Below are positions 52,273 through 63,193 of a stretch of DNA of 64,000 nucleotides, piece by piece; positions within the stretch are counted from its first letter, which is position 1, and the number at the start of each line of letters is the position of its first letter. This DNA is from Brachypodium distachyon (Eukaryota > Streptophyta > Magnoliopsida > Poales > Poaceae). The stretch lies in the NCBI RefSeq assembly GCF_000005505.3, contig NC_016133.3, positions 9,548,001 through 9,612,000 of the forward strand. Reading direction: 5' to 3'. A program made the position numbers and the translations under genes. The notes under the pieces were generated by a model, which worked only from the letters and a program-made list of their open reading frames with translations, did not search any database and was not told where the DNA came from.

Positions 52273-52483
52273 AGGGGAACATGTTTGTTCTCTCAGCTCT
52301 CATCCCCCGGCGTGTTGATCTGGGCCAACGGGAGCCGCTACGACAACGCGCACTAAGGCGGTTCAGCAGCCGTTTAATTCCACAGAAAACAGGGGAACAT
52401 GTTCGTTCTCTCGGCTCTCATCCCCGGCGTGTTGATCTGGGCCAACGGGAGCCGCTACGACAACGCGCGCTAAGACGGTTCAG
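52273..52483. repeat. Tandem duplication of a 94-bp unit
   Basis: A unit starting AGGGGAACATGTT(T/C)GTTCTC and including GGCGTGTTGATCTGGGCCAA and CGGGAGCCGCTACGACAACG occurs at 52273-52366 and 52391-52483. The copies differ at a handful of bases and a one-base deletion in a C run, with a 24-bp spacer. The deletion shifts the frame between copies, so this is not a conserved protein repeat. Confidence 0.85.
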
Positions 52484-52885
52484 TCGTGATTATGGGGGAT
52501 GATTGAGGAGGAGAAAAGGAAGGGAAGGACCATGGGATACGGTTTAGAGAATCTGGACGGGTTGCGGGTCGAGGAGGCGTCATCGAGGGCGGAGATTGCG
52601 GCGCCGGCGCACATGTGTGCTGGTTTTGGCGCTAGGAGGAAGACGGACACGAACGCTCGTGCGGGCATGCGCTGGGCGCTCTCGGGGAAGCTGCTCCAAG
52701 AGAGAGAACAGGTGTGGCCCAAGAGGAAAAAAAAGAAAAAGAGAGAAGAGAAGACCCAAAAGTGGCTTTCCTTGGTTGTGGCAGCGCACGGACATTCTGC
52801 TAATTAAGTCAAAAAATTAAACTTTGACCAAGTTTATAGAAAATTATATGTAGAGTATCAAATGTATATATTATGAAAATATATA

Positions 52886-52948
52886 CTGTTTTCGATTCAT
52901 ATTACTTGTTGTACTAAATCATAGACAAGTAATATGGATCGGAAGAAT
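52886..52948. mobile_element. Degenerate short Stowaway-type MITE
   Basis: CTGTTTTCGATTCATATTAC and the reverse-complemented right end ATTCTTCCGATCCATATTAC form a 63-bp hairpin with TA at both ends. It sits within flanking AT-rich DNA that may be an older, larger MITE (about 52.80-53.04 kb). Confidence 0.55.
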
Positions 52949-53040
52949 TATCAAAATAAATTTAGAGTTTTGATGAAACTTTAGTAAGTTTAACTCAAGA
53001 TAAACCCAGAACATCCTACAGTTACGAAGGGAGTGAGTAT

Positions 53041-54462
53041 GTTTGAGACGAAACATAAGAAATTACGTCACAATATATTCACATAGAAGAGCAAAGTTAT
53101 AATTGCCCATATTTGGATCTAGGCGTGCCTTGCGCATGGTTACAGACTTGCACGATTTACTTAACCCATACTTCTTTAATGGATCTTGGACTATTTGATC
53201 TTTCCAAGGGTGGCTTTTTCTCGTGTGTGGTACATGGACTATAATCACACAATTGGCACCTTCCCTAGTTTGCCGCTTGAACAAAAGAAGAATGCAGTTA
53301 GGTGCAGAAAATTGTTTAAATCACTGAGGCTGGATTTGGCATTGAGATGAATTATGATAATCCAGCTTTTTCAACCGACTTTTGGCTATTTTTGTTTTCA
53401 TGTTTAGGTAACTAACTTTTTCCTGTTTTTTATGTATTTTTCAACAAAAGAATATAAAATAAATTCAACGTAGCACGGTTCATCAATGCCAAATTAAGCC
53501 TGGGCCGCTGAACAGTGAACAAGATGATACAATTTTGCAAGGAACTTCTGAAAAAAACCTTTAGTTGGCGAAACTTGTTTTAGGAACTCCTTCATACAAT
53601 GATTTTGGTACGGAGTAATACGTTCCAAATGAAACAATGCTTTTAGTAATTTAAATGTTTCGGATCTAGTATGTGCTAAGTTAACAATTTTTTAGAACTC
53701 TATGACAGCTAGAATTTTTTTCCTGAGCGGGCTACAATTGATCGGACAAATAAGAATGGCTGCATGTATGGGCCTGAATGATTTACGATGGCAGCCTACT
53801 TCTTAGAGTTGTTCTTCCATGAATATTTGGCCCAGATACTATAAAGCCTGTCAAATTGGCACAGAACAAGAACCATCCATTATCCCGTCCGCCCCCTCAG
53901 GCCTCAGGTTCCCGTCGCCGCCGCCCGTTTCCGATCCCGTCGCAGAGGAGGCACGGTTGCCGTGCGATGATGCTGGCGACGGTGGCCAACCCAAAGTGGT
54001 ACGAGCGCGTGCCGCTGCGGACGCGCCGGACAGCGGAAAGGTGATCTCGCTGTACGTCCGCGTCCTTCTCCGATGCGAATTTGGGCAGGCTGACGCCATG
54101 TGGGGGCGTCTTCTCTTTGAGTTCTCGATGCAGCCCTGCCGGCCGGCACGAATCCACTCCCATCACCGATGGCTTTACCAAATTTTAGTGTTCTGCTGTG
54201 AAAATGTCCGATCTGTACTGTATGTATGAGCTTTCCATTGGAGCTCTGGTTGTGCTGCTGCTCTGCATACCGAGACGGATGCCAACGTGGACTGCCCGCT
54301 AATTTAGAAAATTTACAGGGGATTTTTGCAAAAGTCCCGATAGAATATGGGCTGCAGGTTTATTTTGGAAATTTACAGAGATTTCTTTAAAAAAAGACCG
54401 ATGACAATTAATTAGGGACAGCGGAGTACTTAGCTAATCCTTTCCAATTGCACCGTCGTCTT
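53041..54462. other. Intergenic DNA with an unidentified GC-rich block
   Basis: A GC-rich patch at 53.88-54.17 kb has overlapping open frames in both directions but no protein I recognise and no clear start context. A GT donor-like GGAAAG/GTGATC occurs at 54042. It could be a captured gene fragment or a leaderless first exon. The rest is AT-rich with no supported gene. Confidence 0.35.
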
Positions 54463-54792
54463 GGGGCAAGTACAATGAAATAATGCCACGCAGAATAATT
54501 ACTAATGTGAAAGAGAGAGTAATGGAAAAAATCACCAGCGTTCTCTTATTTAGGAGATGTTTTTTATTAAAAAAATGTCTTTTCACAAGAAAGATTAAAC
54601 AAAGATAAAGTAATTTTTTAAACATTGTGTAAGATTTCACCTTCTCTTAGCATTTACTTAACTAATTTTATTCATCTAATTATTAATTGTGATATGACAA
54701 TACGAGATAACCTACTATAAAACTGTTGTCTTTTTCTAAATGATGTAAAACACATTAAAAATACGAATTTTATCGACCAGTGTACATGCCCT
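54463..54792 (-). mobile_element. MITE with GGGCATGTACA ends, copy 1
   Basis: The right end, reverse-complemented, reads GGGCATGTACACTGGTCGAT; the left end reads GGGGCAAGTACAATGAAATA. The interior word GAGATAACCTACTATAAAAC followed by TGTTGTCTTTTTCTAAATGA matches the reverse complement of the copy at 56.35 kb, so the two are the same family in opposite orientation. AT-rich and non-coding. Confidence 0.75.
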
Positions 54793-55077
54793 TAGTGAAT
54801 GTGTTTTTTATGTTCTTGGTGCAGGTGCTCATCTTGTCTCATAATGCTTCTTGGTACAATTTTTTATGTGTTCAGACGAGATGAGATGCAATTCATGTTA
54901 AGCCATGAATCAATGATCTTTTTTATGTGAAGAAAATTTCAGTTTGGATCAGATGCCATTTTTATGTGATCGTTTCTAACTTTCTATGTGCTCTTGTTGT
55001 GTTGAGCCAATTGTTGATTATTATTACGTGGTCTTGTGAATTGATGATAATGTGAAAATATCCCAAAAATTAATTAT

Positions 55078-55180
55078 TTTTTAAGAGTAAAAGGCTTCGC
55101 GCCCTGGTTCAGTTCATATGAAATGAAGCAACAGTTATCAGTTAAGCTCCAAATTACAAGCCCCTGACTGCTTGTAATTT
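55078..55180 (-). mobile_element. LINE 3'-tail remnant
   Basis: TTTTTTAAGAGTAAAAGGCT followed by TCGCGCCCTGGTTCAGTTCA resembles, in the same (minus) orientation, the 3' end of the LINE at 41379 (TTTTAGAGAAACAGGCTTTT CGCCCGGTTCC). Only about 100 bases remain. No coding region adjoins it. Confidence 0.45.
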
Positions 55181-55625
55181 TTTATCTCATAAAAAAATAA
55201 CTATTTGCAAAAGATAATACAATTTTCAAGGTGTATGCCACAGAAATTAACTATCTGCAAAAGAAATCACGCTATTCGCATCCGACAACCAAAGGGGGAT
55301 GGAAGAAAGAAACGCACGAATCGCACGTTTGCAAATCTTTGGACTGCATGCTCGCCACCTCGAGGACTAGAAGGAGTAGGGGGCAATCTTCAGATTAACA
55401 GGATCTAAACATACAAAGGGCTTATTGGAGGACATAAGCCCAGAAGACCAGTCTAAGGAACTACCTCCACCGCGGACGCGCCAAGGGAATCAGATGGGAA
55501 GGTGGTTCTCATGGGAGGCGTTGGATCTAACCCAAATTCGTCAACGAAGGGTTCCAAGGGAGGGGACGTTGTACACCTATAAGACATCTAAAAGCTACTA
55601 TATCCAGCGGAGAATCGCCATATTT

Positions 55626-56850
55626 TCTAAATAATACAAATTAAATAATCATTTTTGAAAATAATACGCGTTTTTCAGAATTTTTAAAAATAATACGCCC
55701 TCGGTCTGGGCCAGGCCGATTAGCTCCAGTCAGTCTGGCCGAAGCCGATTAGTTCCAGTTGATCTGGGCAAAGCTGAGCTTCCCCAAGCTACTTAGTTGC
55801 ATGATCAATGCATGTTTAAATGGACGTAGTTTGTGTTTCGTCCACAGATCCAACAATTCGACTGAAATTAAGGCACGACTGAAATTAAAAGAGCAAATTA
55901 ACAGAAGCTGGTTACAGAACTGAGGCACGATTGGACTGAAATTAAAGCACGATTGAACAGAAGCTGGTTACAGAACTAAGGCAGGATTGAACTATTTGCT
56001 CTCTTAGGTTTCAATTTCAGTTCAATCGTGCCTTAGTTCTGTAATCAGTTTCTGTTAATTTGCCCTCTTAATTTTAGTCGAATTGCTGGGTTTGTGGACA
56101 AAACACAAGCTACGTTCATTTAAACATGCATTGATCATGCAGCTAAGTAGCTTGGGGAAGCTCATCAGTTCCAATCGGCTTGGACGACACCAACTGGAAC
56201 TAATCAGCTTCGCCCAGGCCAACTGTAACGAATCAACTTTGCCCAGACCAACTGGAACTAATCGGCTTCGGCCGGTCTGATTAGTTCCAGTCGGCTTGGC
56301 CGAAACCAACTGAACTAATCAGCTTCGCCCAGGCCAGCTGGAACTAAGGGCATGTACAATGGTTGATAAGAATGCCTTATCTTAGGTGTTCCACGTCATT
56401 TAGAAAAGACAACAAAACATGTTGTACAATGGATTATCTCTTGGTGTTATATCTTAGAATTAATGATTAGATGAATAAAATTAACTAAATAAATACTAAG
56501 AAAAGGCAAATTCCAGTACAATGAGAAATTTGTCTTATCTTTGTCTTATCATTCTTGTGAAGAGATCATCTCTTAATTAAGAGAAGCCTTGTGTCTTTTC
56601 TTCATTTCTCTCTCTTTCACGTCAGATTTTATCCTATGTGGCGTCGCTAAGAAAAGGCTGACGTCACCCCATTGTACATGCCTCATGAGATTCGTCCAAG
56701 CCGATTAGTCGCCGACTGCCCATAATCGGCTTAGGCCAAGCCGGCTGGCCCTAATCAGTCTGGCCCATGCCGTGGGTGGCCTAGTTTTGTAAATTTTTTT
56801 AAAGCACATATTATTTTCGAAAATGATAAATAATTTGTATTATTTTAAAA
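55626..56850. mobile_element. Foldback element with long palindromic arms
   Basis: The block is a nested inverted repeat. Outer arms (about 55626-55700 and 56770-56850) share AATAATACAAATTA and GAAAATAATA words in opposite orientation. Inside them on both sides are reiterated GCCGATTAG(T/C)TCCAGT units in opposite orientation. The inner arms, 55776-55942 and 56013-56163, are about 85-90% complementary, starting GAGCTTCCCCAAGCTACTTA on the left. The loop is about 70 bases. A separate MITE (56348-56683) is inserted in the right half. There is no coding frame. A transcript could fold into a hairpin longer than 150 bp. Confidence 0.8.
56348..56683 (+). mobile_element. MITE with GGGCATGTACA ends, copy 2
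   Basis: The left end GGGCATGTACAATGGTTGAT and the reverse-complemented right end GGCATGTACAATGGGGTGAC are clear terminal inverted repeats around a 0.34-kb AT-rich interior. It interrupts the right half of the foldback element, so it is younger than that element. Same family as the 54.46-kb copy, inverted. Confidence 0.8.
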
Positions 56851-56939
56851 AAAATTAGCCGGAGAATCATGCTTCTCTCCCTCTTTCCACTCTGATTGAC
56901 GGTGACAGCACGGAGGAGAAAGGAAAAATAGTCGTAATA

Positions 56940-58938
56940 GGGGATACATAGGCGCCGAGGTATCAGGTGAAAACATTCAATGGGTGCAAACTTGCGAATT
57001 TCGTCCGTCCACCGTTGGATCTCGAAGCTGTGGTCCAGATCAGACGCGGGAGTCCACCCCATCCTTAAAAGCTATTTTGCAGAAACCCCCTCCCACGTCC
57101 TGCTTTTTTCTCCTCCTGTAACCCTTTCTCCCCTAAAAAAAAGCTCCCTATCTGTTCCCCTTCCCCACCCGATCCAGCGAGGGAGCTGGTCGCCGGCAAC
57201 CTACCGCCCGCGACCGGCGACCACCCCTCTCCTCGCAACCCAGCCTGAGCCCCACCTCTCCTCTGCTGCCCCCATCCTCTCGGCCGCCCCACCTGTGTCC
57301 TGACGACGGAAATCAGAGACCACGGCGGCGCCGGCCCCACGATCCGGCGAACGGGGCGGCATCTCAGGCTGACGTCCGCGGCGCTGCACCACGCGGTGCC
57401 AGAGGCGGCGCTGTCCCCCTGCGTCGGACACCCTACGGCCTGGCGCGCCGGCGACCACCGCGCTGGCCCCACCTACGGCACGGCACGAAAGCGACCTCGT
57501 CGACCATTGCCTGGCGGCCGCAGTGGAGCTGCTCCCAGCAAGGGAGACCGTACAGCTACGGTCATCACACCGCTTGGTGTTGCCCCAGACGACTGCTACT
57601 TGGGCAGTTGGGCTGAATTTTGGTTTTCTTTACTGAATTTTGGTGTTGAAGTGTACTGAACGAGCTGCACTAAAACTTTGTGATGTTTGAACTGAATGAA
57701 GACGAGCAGTGCCTGTAACTTCAACATCTTGAATGTATAAATATTTGTTGTTTTGCTGTACCCTAATCGATGTAATTGTGCAGAAATTTCTAGAATGGAT
57801 GTGAGTGTACAGGAAATGCAGAAAGTACTTTTGTGTTCTCCTGTGTTGCTGAATGTACATAATTTCGTGGAAAGAGCTATCTAGTAGTTGTTCCGATGAA
57901 CTGGAAGTACGATTTTGAATATGAATGTACAGATATCCAGAAAAAATTGCTCTTTTACAGCAAATCAGGTTTTCAGCAAATCTGATTGTCTTTGTGCCAA
58001 AACGAATAAATTTCTGGAAGATAATAGATTATGGCATGGCAATGCCAGGACAAAATACATGTAACAGTAAGTCCATCTAAAAATTGAGTAAACTGCTATA
58101 TCTAACAGCAAAAAAATAGGCATAAAGCCCTTCTAAAAATCATGCAACACAGTAGCTTGGACCAGGTTGACATCGCCTTGATAAATGCATCATACTTCTG
58201 ATCGCACAAGTAATGTGGAGCTTCAACAAAACCTGCAGTTTGAAATGAACTGATTAGTGTTAGCTCCTTGGCGTGCTTACCTGTGTGCTAACAGTAGTCC
58301 GGTGCATGGCAGGGGACACAGAATCGGCACCGCCGTTGCTTATGATGATCGGCAGTGCTGCGTGCTCAGAAGGGCGAGTCACGGCCGGCGGCGGAGGCAG
58401 AGCTTTGGGCATCACAGCCGGCGTCGGAGCACTGGACGAGGGAGCGCCGGGCGGCGGACGCGCAACTGTGCATCAAGGCATGTGGCAGCCTGGGTATCAT
58501 GGCCGGCGTTGGAGCGTCGGGCATCACGGCCGAGGGACCTCGAAACGGGGCAGCACGGGGCGGCGCAGCCCACAGGGCATCGCGGGGCGGCGGAGCTCGG
58601 GGGCGCGGAGCACCAAGAAGTGGGGGATCATGGGGCCGCTGAGTACCGGACTGGGGAGCGCGGGGCGGCGCTGCACCGGACGGAGGAACAGCAGGTGGAG
58701 GATCCATCGCGGCGGCAAACGAAAGGTCGTCGAATCGTTCTCCAACAGAAAGGGTTACAGGAGGAGAAAAGTGCAGGGCGTGGGAGGGGGTTTCTGCAAA
58801 ATAGCGTTTAGGTGATGGGGTGGACTCCCGCATCTGATCTGGACCACAGATTCGAGATCCAACGGTGGACAGACGAAGTTTGCAAGTTTGCACCCATTAA
58901 AGGTTTTCACCGGATACATCGCCTGCATAGGCTCCCAA
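56940..58938. mobile_element. Long-TIR MULE, non-autonomous
   Basis: About 190 bases at each end are inverted copies of one another at more than 80% identity. Both contain TTCGTC(C/T)GTCCACCGTTGG, GTGGTCCAGATCAGA(C/T)G then CGGGAGTCCACCCCATC, and TTTTGCAGAAACCCCCTCCC. Long terminal inverted repeats of this kind are typical of Mutator-like elements. I could not find a clean 9-bp target duplication. Between the ends lie two GC-rich blocks (57.18-57.56 and 58.3-58.72 kb) of low-complexity Pro/Ala/Arg coding appearance and an AT-rich centre. No transposase is visible. The GC-rich blocks may be captured gene sequence, but I recognise no protein. Confidence 0.75.
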
Positions 58939-59217
58939 GAATAAGACATCGATTGATTGCAACACTGAGAAGAATAACCTGTTAGAGACCACTCTGACAT
59001 GCCTTAGACATTGTTGGTCATGTCCTGACTTTTGAAAAACATCTGCAATAGACATTTTTGGTTACTCTCTGACAATCGATTTGGCCTGGTTTAGGCCCAA
59101 GAAATTTGAGCCCTACCCTCGAACTTGATTAGTAGGTAGCCCTCCAGTAGAAACATGTGTCTTTACTCATGCACATGCATCGAACCAGACCACAATGCGA
59201 AGTACTAGCCTGACTAG
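58939..59217. other. Spacer between two mobile elements
   Basis: Short DNA between the MULE and the next repetitive block. Nothing recognisable. Confidence 0.4.
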
Positions 59218-60450
59218 GCAAATTTATCAAAAAAATCATGTTTACCCCAAGACACTCATTTTTGGGAGACGCATCTCTCAGGTCACCTCTCGCGGGACGA
59301 TCCATTTGGCCCTGCACGGTCCGTTTGTGGGAAACGGACCAAAAGCGTGGTCCAGCGAGGCAACGTATTTGGGCGGGCGTCCGCCTTTTTGTCCACGATG
59401 ACACATTCCAGGCGCAAATCTGCGCTGGATTTGCGTCCCTACGGACCGAGAAACGGAGCGCTGGCTCGGTCCCCGCGTCTGCTCGGTCAAACATTTTCGC
59501 CTCCCCGTCCCCACATGACAGCGACGCAGAAACACGCGTCGCGGTCATATTAAAAGGTGACCAGCCCCTATCGACATCCCCACTCCACCCGCCTTGCCAA
59601 AAACCCTAGGATGGAATCCTCGGCATCTCTCCCGTCGGCCACCGGCACCATGGAATCCTCGGCATCTCTCTCGTCGGCCACCGCCACCATGGGGTCCTCG
59701 GCACCTGTCCCGTCGGACACCACCACCATGGATTGCTCGGCATCTCCACCGTCGTCGTTCAGTACGAACGTGGGCGGCAACCGTGGATTCGGAAGGCGTT
59801 GCGATAGGAGGCGCAGCGCGCGCGGGCCCGATGAAGAAGGGCCGCACTTGGAAGAAGTGGCGGCGCCGGAGGAGCTTGTCCCCTACGTCGAGTTCCGGGT
59901 TCTCAGGCCTCTTGATCAAGAGGAGGAGCGCTTCATTTCCCTAACAAGGCCTCGTCGTAGCATGACGCCAAGGATGACACCCGCCGGAAGGCCTTAGACG
60001 ACGCAGAGATCGCCAGGTGGATGGCGGCGGACCATGCGTTTGAAATAAAACGTCGGGCCTGGCAAGCCGACAAGGACGTGGCGCCGCTACTCCAGTTCCT
60101 CGACGAGGACGAGTAGGTTCCGCGAGTGGAAAGCTGGCTACACTGGGATGGGTTATGAACCATTTTGGAAATTTCGTTTTCCTAAAAGTGGTTCACAAAC
60201 CACTCTATAACCATCATTCCCCTCCTGGTGTACGCTCGGGGGCCATCTATGAAATGAAGCAAATATTCAAATTCATGTTGTGTTCTTCCGCATGTTTTCT
60301 TTGTCAATTTGCGTCTTCCCGCTGGACGCGCAACGCAATCTAAACAGACGAAGGCCGGACTCAGGCCATTTTCTATCCGGCACATGACCCAAACGGACGA
60401 AAACGATAACAAAAAATAATCCGTTTTGGGTCGCGTGGCTGGAGATGCCC
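59218..60450 (+). mobile_element. DNA transposon fragment with an internal reading frame
   Basis: The right end, reverse-complemented, reads GGGCATCTCCAGCCACGCGA, a familiar grass DNA-transposon terminus; a matching left end was not found, so the element is truncated or the left border is wrong. A frame from ATG 59611 encodes repeated MESSASLPSATGT units and then a charged segment (EEERFISLTRP). One frameshift near 59.97 kb would continue it as DDAEIARWMAADHAFE and QFLDEDE before a stop at 60116. I do not recognise a function; similar Lys/Arg/Glu-rich frames occur in grass transposons. Confidence 0.45.
59611..59760 (+). repeat. 39-bp tandem repeat (minisatellite), about 3.8 copies
   Basis: Copies start at 59611, 59650, 59689 and 59728, each beginning ATGG and containing TCCTCGGCATCTCTCCCGTC-like sequence. 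Translated, each is a 13-residue unit of the form M-(E/G/D)-(S/C)-S-A-(S/P)-(L/V/P). The later copies are progressively diverged. Confidence 0.85.
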
Positions 60451-60452
60451 TC

Positions 60453-60718
60453 AGGCTAGTTATAGTGGGAGTAACTTAGGTAGTAACATAAGATGCCAAC
60501 TAGGCATTTTGATGACATGGCATGCTATTAAATGAAGAAAAAGAGGGAGGTGGTAACTAGATACGTTACCATAACACCACACAAACCAAGACAATATGAG
60601 TCTACAACTTAATAAATAATACTATGAATGACATCACATATATATGTTACTATCCACTATGGAGGGAATAATTTGGACCAGTAACATATGTTACTAATAC
60701 TCCCACTGTGATCACCCT
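60453..60718. mobile_element. MITE with AGGCTAGTTATAGTGGGAGTAAC ends
   Basis: The left end reads AGGCTAGTTATAGTGGGAGT and the reverse-complemented right end AGGGTGATCACAGTGGGAGT. The interior repeats GTAACAT(A) and ATGTTAC words and contains GACATGGCATGCTATTAAAT. This is a very common MITE type in Triticeae. It lies just upstream of the cyclin T promoter. Confidence 0.8.
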
Positions 60719-60999
60719 CGTCTCTTTTAACGGGTAGAGTAAAGAGAAAGCGGTAGCAGTATTCTAGAATGACGCACGTGAAAGGGTCCGGATGGAGCGG
60801 TCGGCTCCGGACAGCGCGTGATCCAGCAACCGTAGGGAGGAGACGCGCGCGGCAAGTCAACAACAGCTCGGTCGGTTCGGTGCACGGGGCCCTACGTGAC
60901 AGCGTAGGCCCCACCTGACAGAGAACAAACCTAAAAAAGAAAAGAAGGATTAAACGGAGACGGCGAGGACCTGTTCGGGGGTCGTCGTGCTCCCACCTC

Positions 61000-61116
61000 A
61001 TCCGAACGAACGCCGCAGCAAAAATCCCGACGATATTTTCCCCCTCCCCACCAAACCCCAGCGGCCCCAAAATTTTTAGGGTTTGTTAATCTTCTCCCCG
61101 TGCGCCGATCCATCAG
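61000..61116 (+). other. 5' UTR exon of the cyclin T gene
   Basis: A leader with a C-rich stretch and the common plant word TTAGGGTTTG ends at CCATCAG followed by the donor GTACGC at 61117. It contains no ATG. A 1.6-kb leader intron follows to the acceptor at 62701-62702. The left end is approximate. Confidence 0.55.
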
Positions 61117-62829
61117 GTACGCAAACCTTCACTTCCTTCCTTCGTCCGTTAGTTCAAATCTTGTGTTTTGTGATGCTTTTGCCGGATCGGCTTTCATGGC
61201 TTCCGTAGATTTGTCAACCAATCCCTGCTAGGTTCTTCTGTCTGCGATTTGAGCTTCTCTAGGCTTAATAATTCGGCCATTAGAGTGAATTTCGTTCTGG
61301 ATATACGGTTGAATCCGTGGGCTTGGCCTGGATTGTAGCTCAATTTCGGGATCTTTTCGATGTTGGGGGAATTCGATGTAAAGCTGTCACTTTTTTCATC
61401 CTTCTGTAACTACGGTAGGATATCTGGTGGGCTAAATGTTTTGTTGGACATTGGAACAGTGTAATTTCGTCGGGCTTGGACTAGCTTGTGAGAATTCCGG
61501 ATTTTCGATTTTTCCTTTTTGTCAAAGTTGTTCTTTACTTCTAGGTTTTGGGTTATTTATGATTTCTTCTTGCAATTCGTCCTAATTGGCTCTGGTTACT
61601 TTTAATTGTCAAGAAGCCGCTTCATGAACTGTGGAATTGGTTGAAATTACAGTGAAGTTTTCCATTCTTGACCGCTTGAATTTTGTAAAAGGTCTTCTTT
61701 GTCGCAAAGTTAGCAGCTTGTTATCAATTTTTCACACAGTGCAAGTTTTCATTTGACACCTACTGAGTAACCACTTACTTTTTTCATCTGAAAACTCCTC
61801 ACAGTACTTTGCCTATGTGAGGACGGAGTACTAAAATTGTTTCTTCAACTACAAATGTGCAGACTAACTTGTTACGATGTCTATTTTGTCCTAACGGATG
61901 TAATGTGCAATATTTGGAAAGAAAGAAACCAAAGTGTATTTCAGAACTTGCAGCTACAAGCACTAGAGGCCACTAGAGAATGCTAACCTTTGAGCCATGA
62001 GCATGCAAGAGTGCCTTAAGGAGTTGGCCCTGTGTAGTTAGACCAGTTTCAGTCACTGGATTTGGATGGGCAGATAGGGAATAGGAACCCTCTGTCGTTG
62101 GGATTGTAAGATGGCTATTGTCTTTGAGCCCCTTAACTGGGTTTTGCAACTCTTGTAAATATTCTGTTGCAACGCTTGTAACTATTTTGTATTCAAGTTA
62201 ATCAGTGCTCCTGCTAGTTCGCTCAAAATAATGTTTGTTTTGCATCTGCAAAATGCTGCTGCCCTGAGCAGAATTGGAGAAGTTGAATTACTTTGATAGC
62301 TTTCACTTCTGTACATATTCAGAAACAGATTTCTATTGGGTGGAGGAATAAATTATTACATTTTCTCGCACCTTATATTTTTCGTCGATATGATTCAAAA
62401 AAAATGTGTTTATGATAATTTGTTACGAGGAATAAAACCTGTTCGAAGATATGAACGGATGAAAGATCATCACTTTCCTCTTCTCTTATGTCGGAAGAGG
62501 GAGGCAATAAATTTCATGACATAGGGCTTAGTAAATAAAGTTACATCAAGCTATCAAAAGAATCTTGACATGTCTGTTGAAGTTATCATATGTTCATATT
62601 TATTTGTATTACATTTGTAATGGTCTTTTCTCTGCTGCACATTACATTGATGTATGTCATTGTCATCGCATTCTTCCCTGTATAAATATCATGGTTCTGC
62701 AGGTTGCTTAACAGAATTGAAGTGAAATCCAGTATACATACGAATAACCAAGAGTTTCTTCTGGAACTTCCTCTGAAGGATACAGGGGAAGTTGTGGAGT
62801 TCTCTCCAGCAGGTTTCTCTAACATTCTG

Positions 62830-63193
62830 ATGGATGGGGGATCCAAGAGCATTGAGAAATTATCATGTGAGCACATGTACTCCTGGTACTTCACCAAGGA
62901 AGAATTGGAGAAGCTCTCTCCATCAAGAAAAGATGGTATCACTGAAAGCAAAGAGTCAGAGATTCGGCACTTATGCTGTTCATTTATTCGGGATGTTGGC
63001 ATTAGACTGAAAATGTATGCAGTCTCCCTAGCTGACTGTCATTATAATAACAAAATATCTCTGAAGTTTGCTAATCTTGCCTGTCTATTTTAACATTATT
63101 CTTTCTTTCAGACCTCAGATGACTATAGCAACAGCAATAATGTTTTGCCATCGCTTCTATCTACACCAGTCCCTGGCCAAAAACGGATGGCAG
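62830..63193 (+). CDS. Cyclin T (P-TEFb type), 5' end only
   Basis: Two coding exons are present, 62830-63014 and 63112-63193, giving 89 residues in phase; the next exon starts at phase 0 and is not in the window. The protein starts MDGGSKSIEKLSCEHMYSWY, then has FTKEELEKLSPSRKDGI, IRHLCCSFIRDVGIRLK and IPQMTIATAIMFCHRFYLHQ. The FT-EEL---SPSRKDGI, the IRDVGIRLKxPQ-TIATA and the FCHRFY motifs are those of plant cyclin T/K-type cyclins, partners of CDK9/CDKC kinases that phosphorylate RNA polymerase II. The ATG is the first in the predicted mRNA; the exon containing it starts at 62703 with no upstream stop. Cyclin box fold 1 is cut at NGWQ. The missing part (TIATVCIFLASK-VEDTP and onwards) should lie to the right. 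Confidence 0.88.

Noticed and set aside
53819..54229. 136-codon plus frame in a GC-rich patch
   Set aside because: Overlapping frames on both strands, no motif and no supporting splice structure; noted only as unidentified sequence.
55626..56850. Foldback region considered as a microRNA gene
   Set aside because: The arms are over 150 bp and nearly fully paired, and the block has transposon-like borders; a canonical plant miRNA precursor is much shorter with a defined 21-bp duplex.
58257..58893. Frames of 175-184 codons on both strands inside the 57-59 kb element
   Set aside because: Pro/Ala/Arg- or Gly/Arg-rich low-complexity translations of a GC-rich block bounded by MULE ends; no functional signature.
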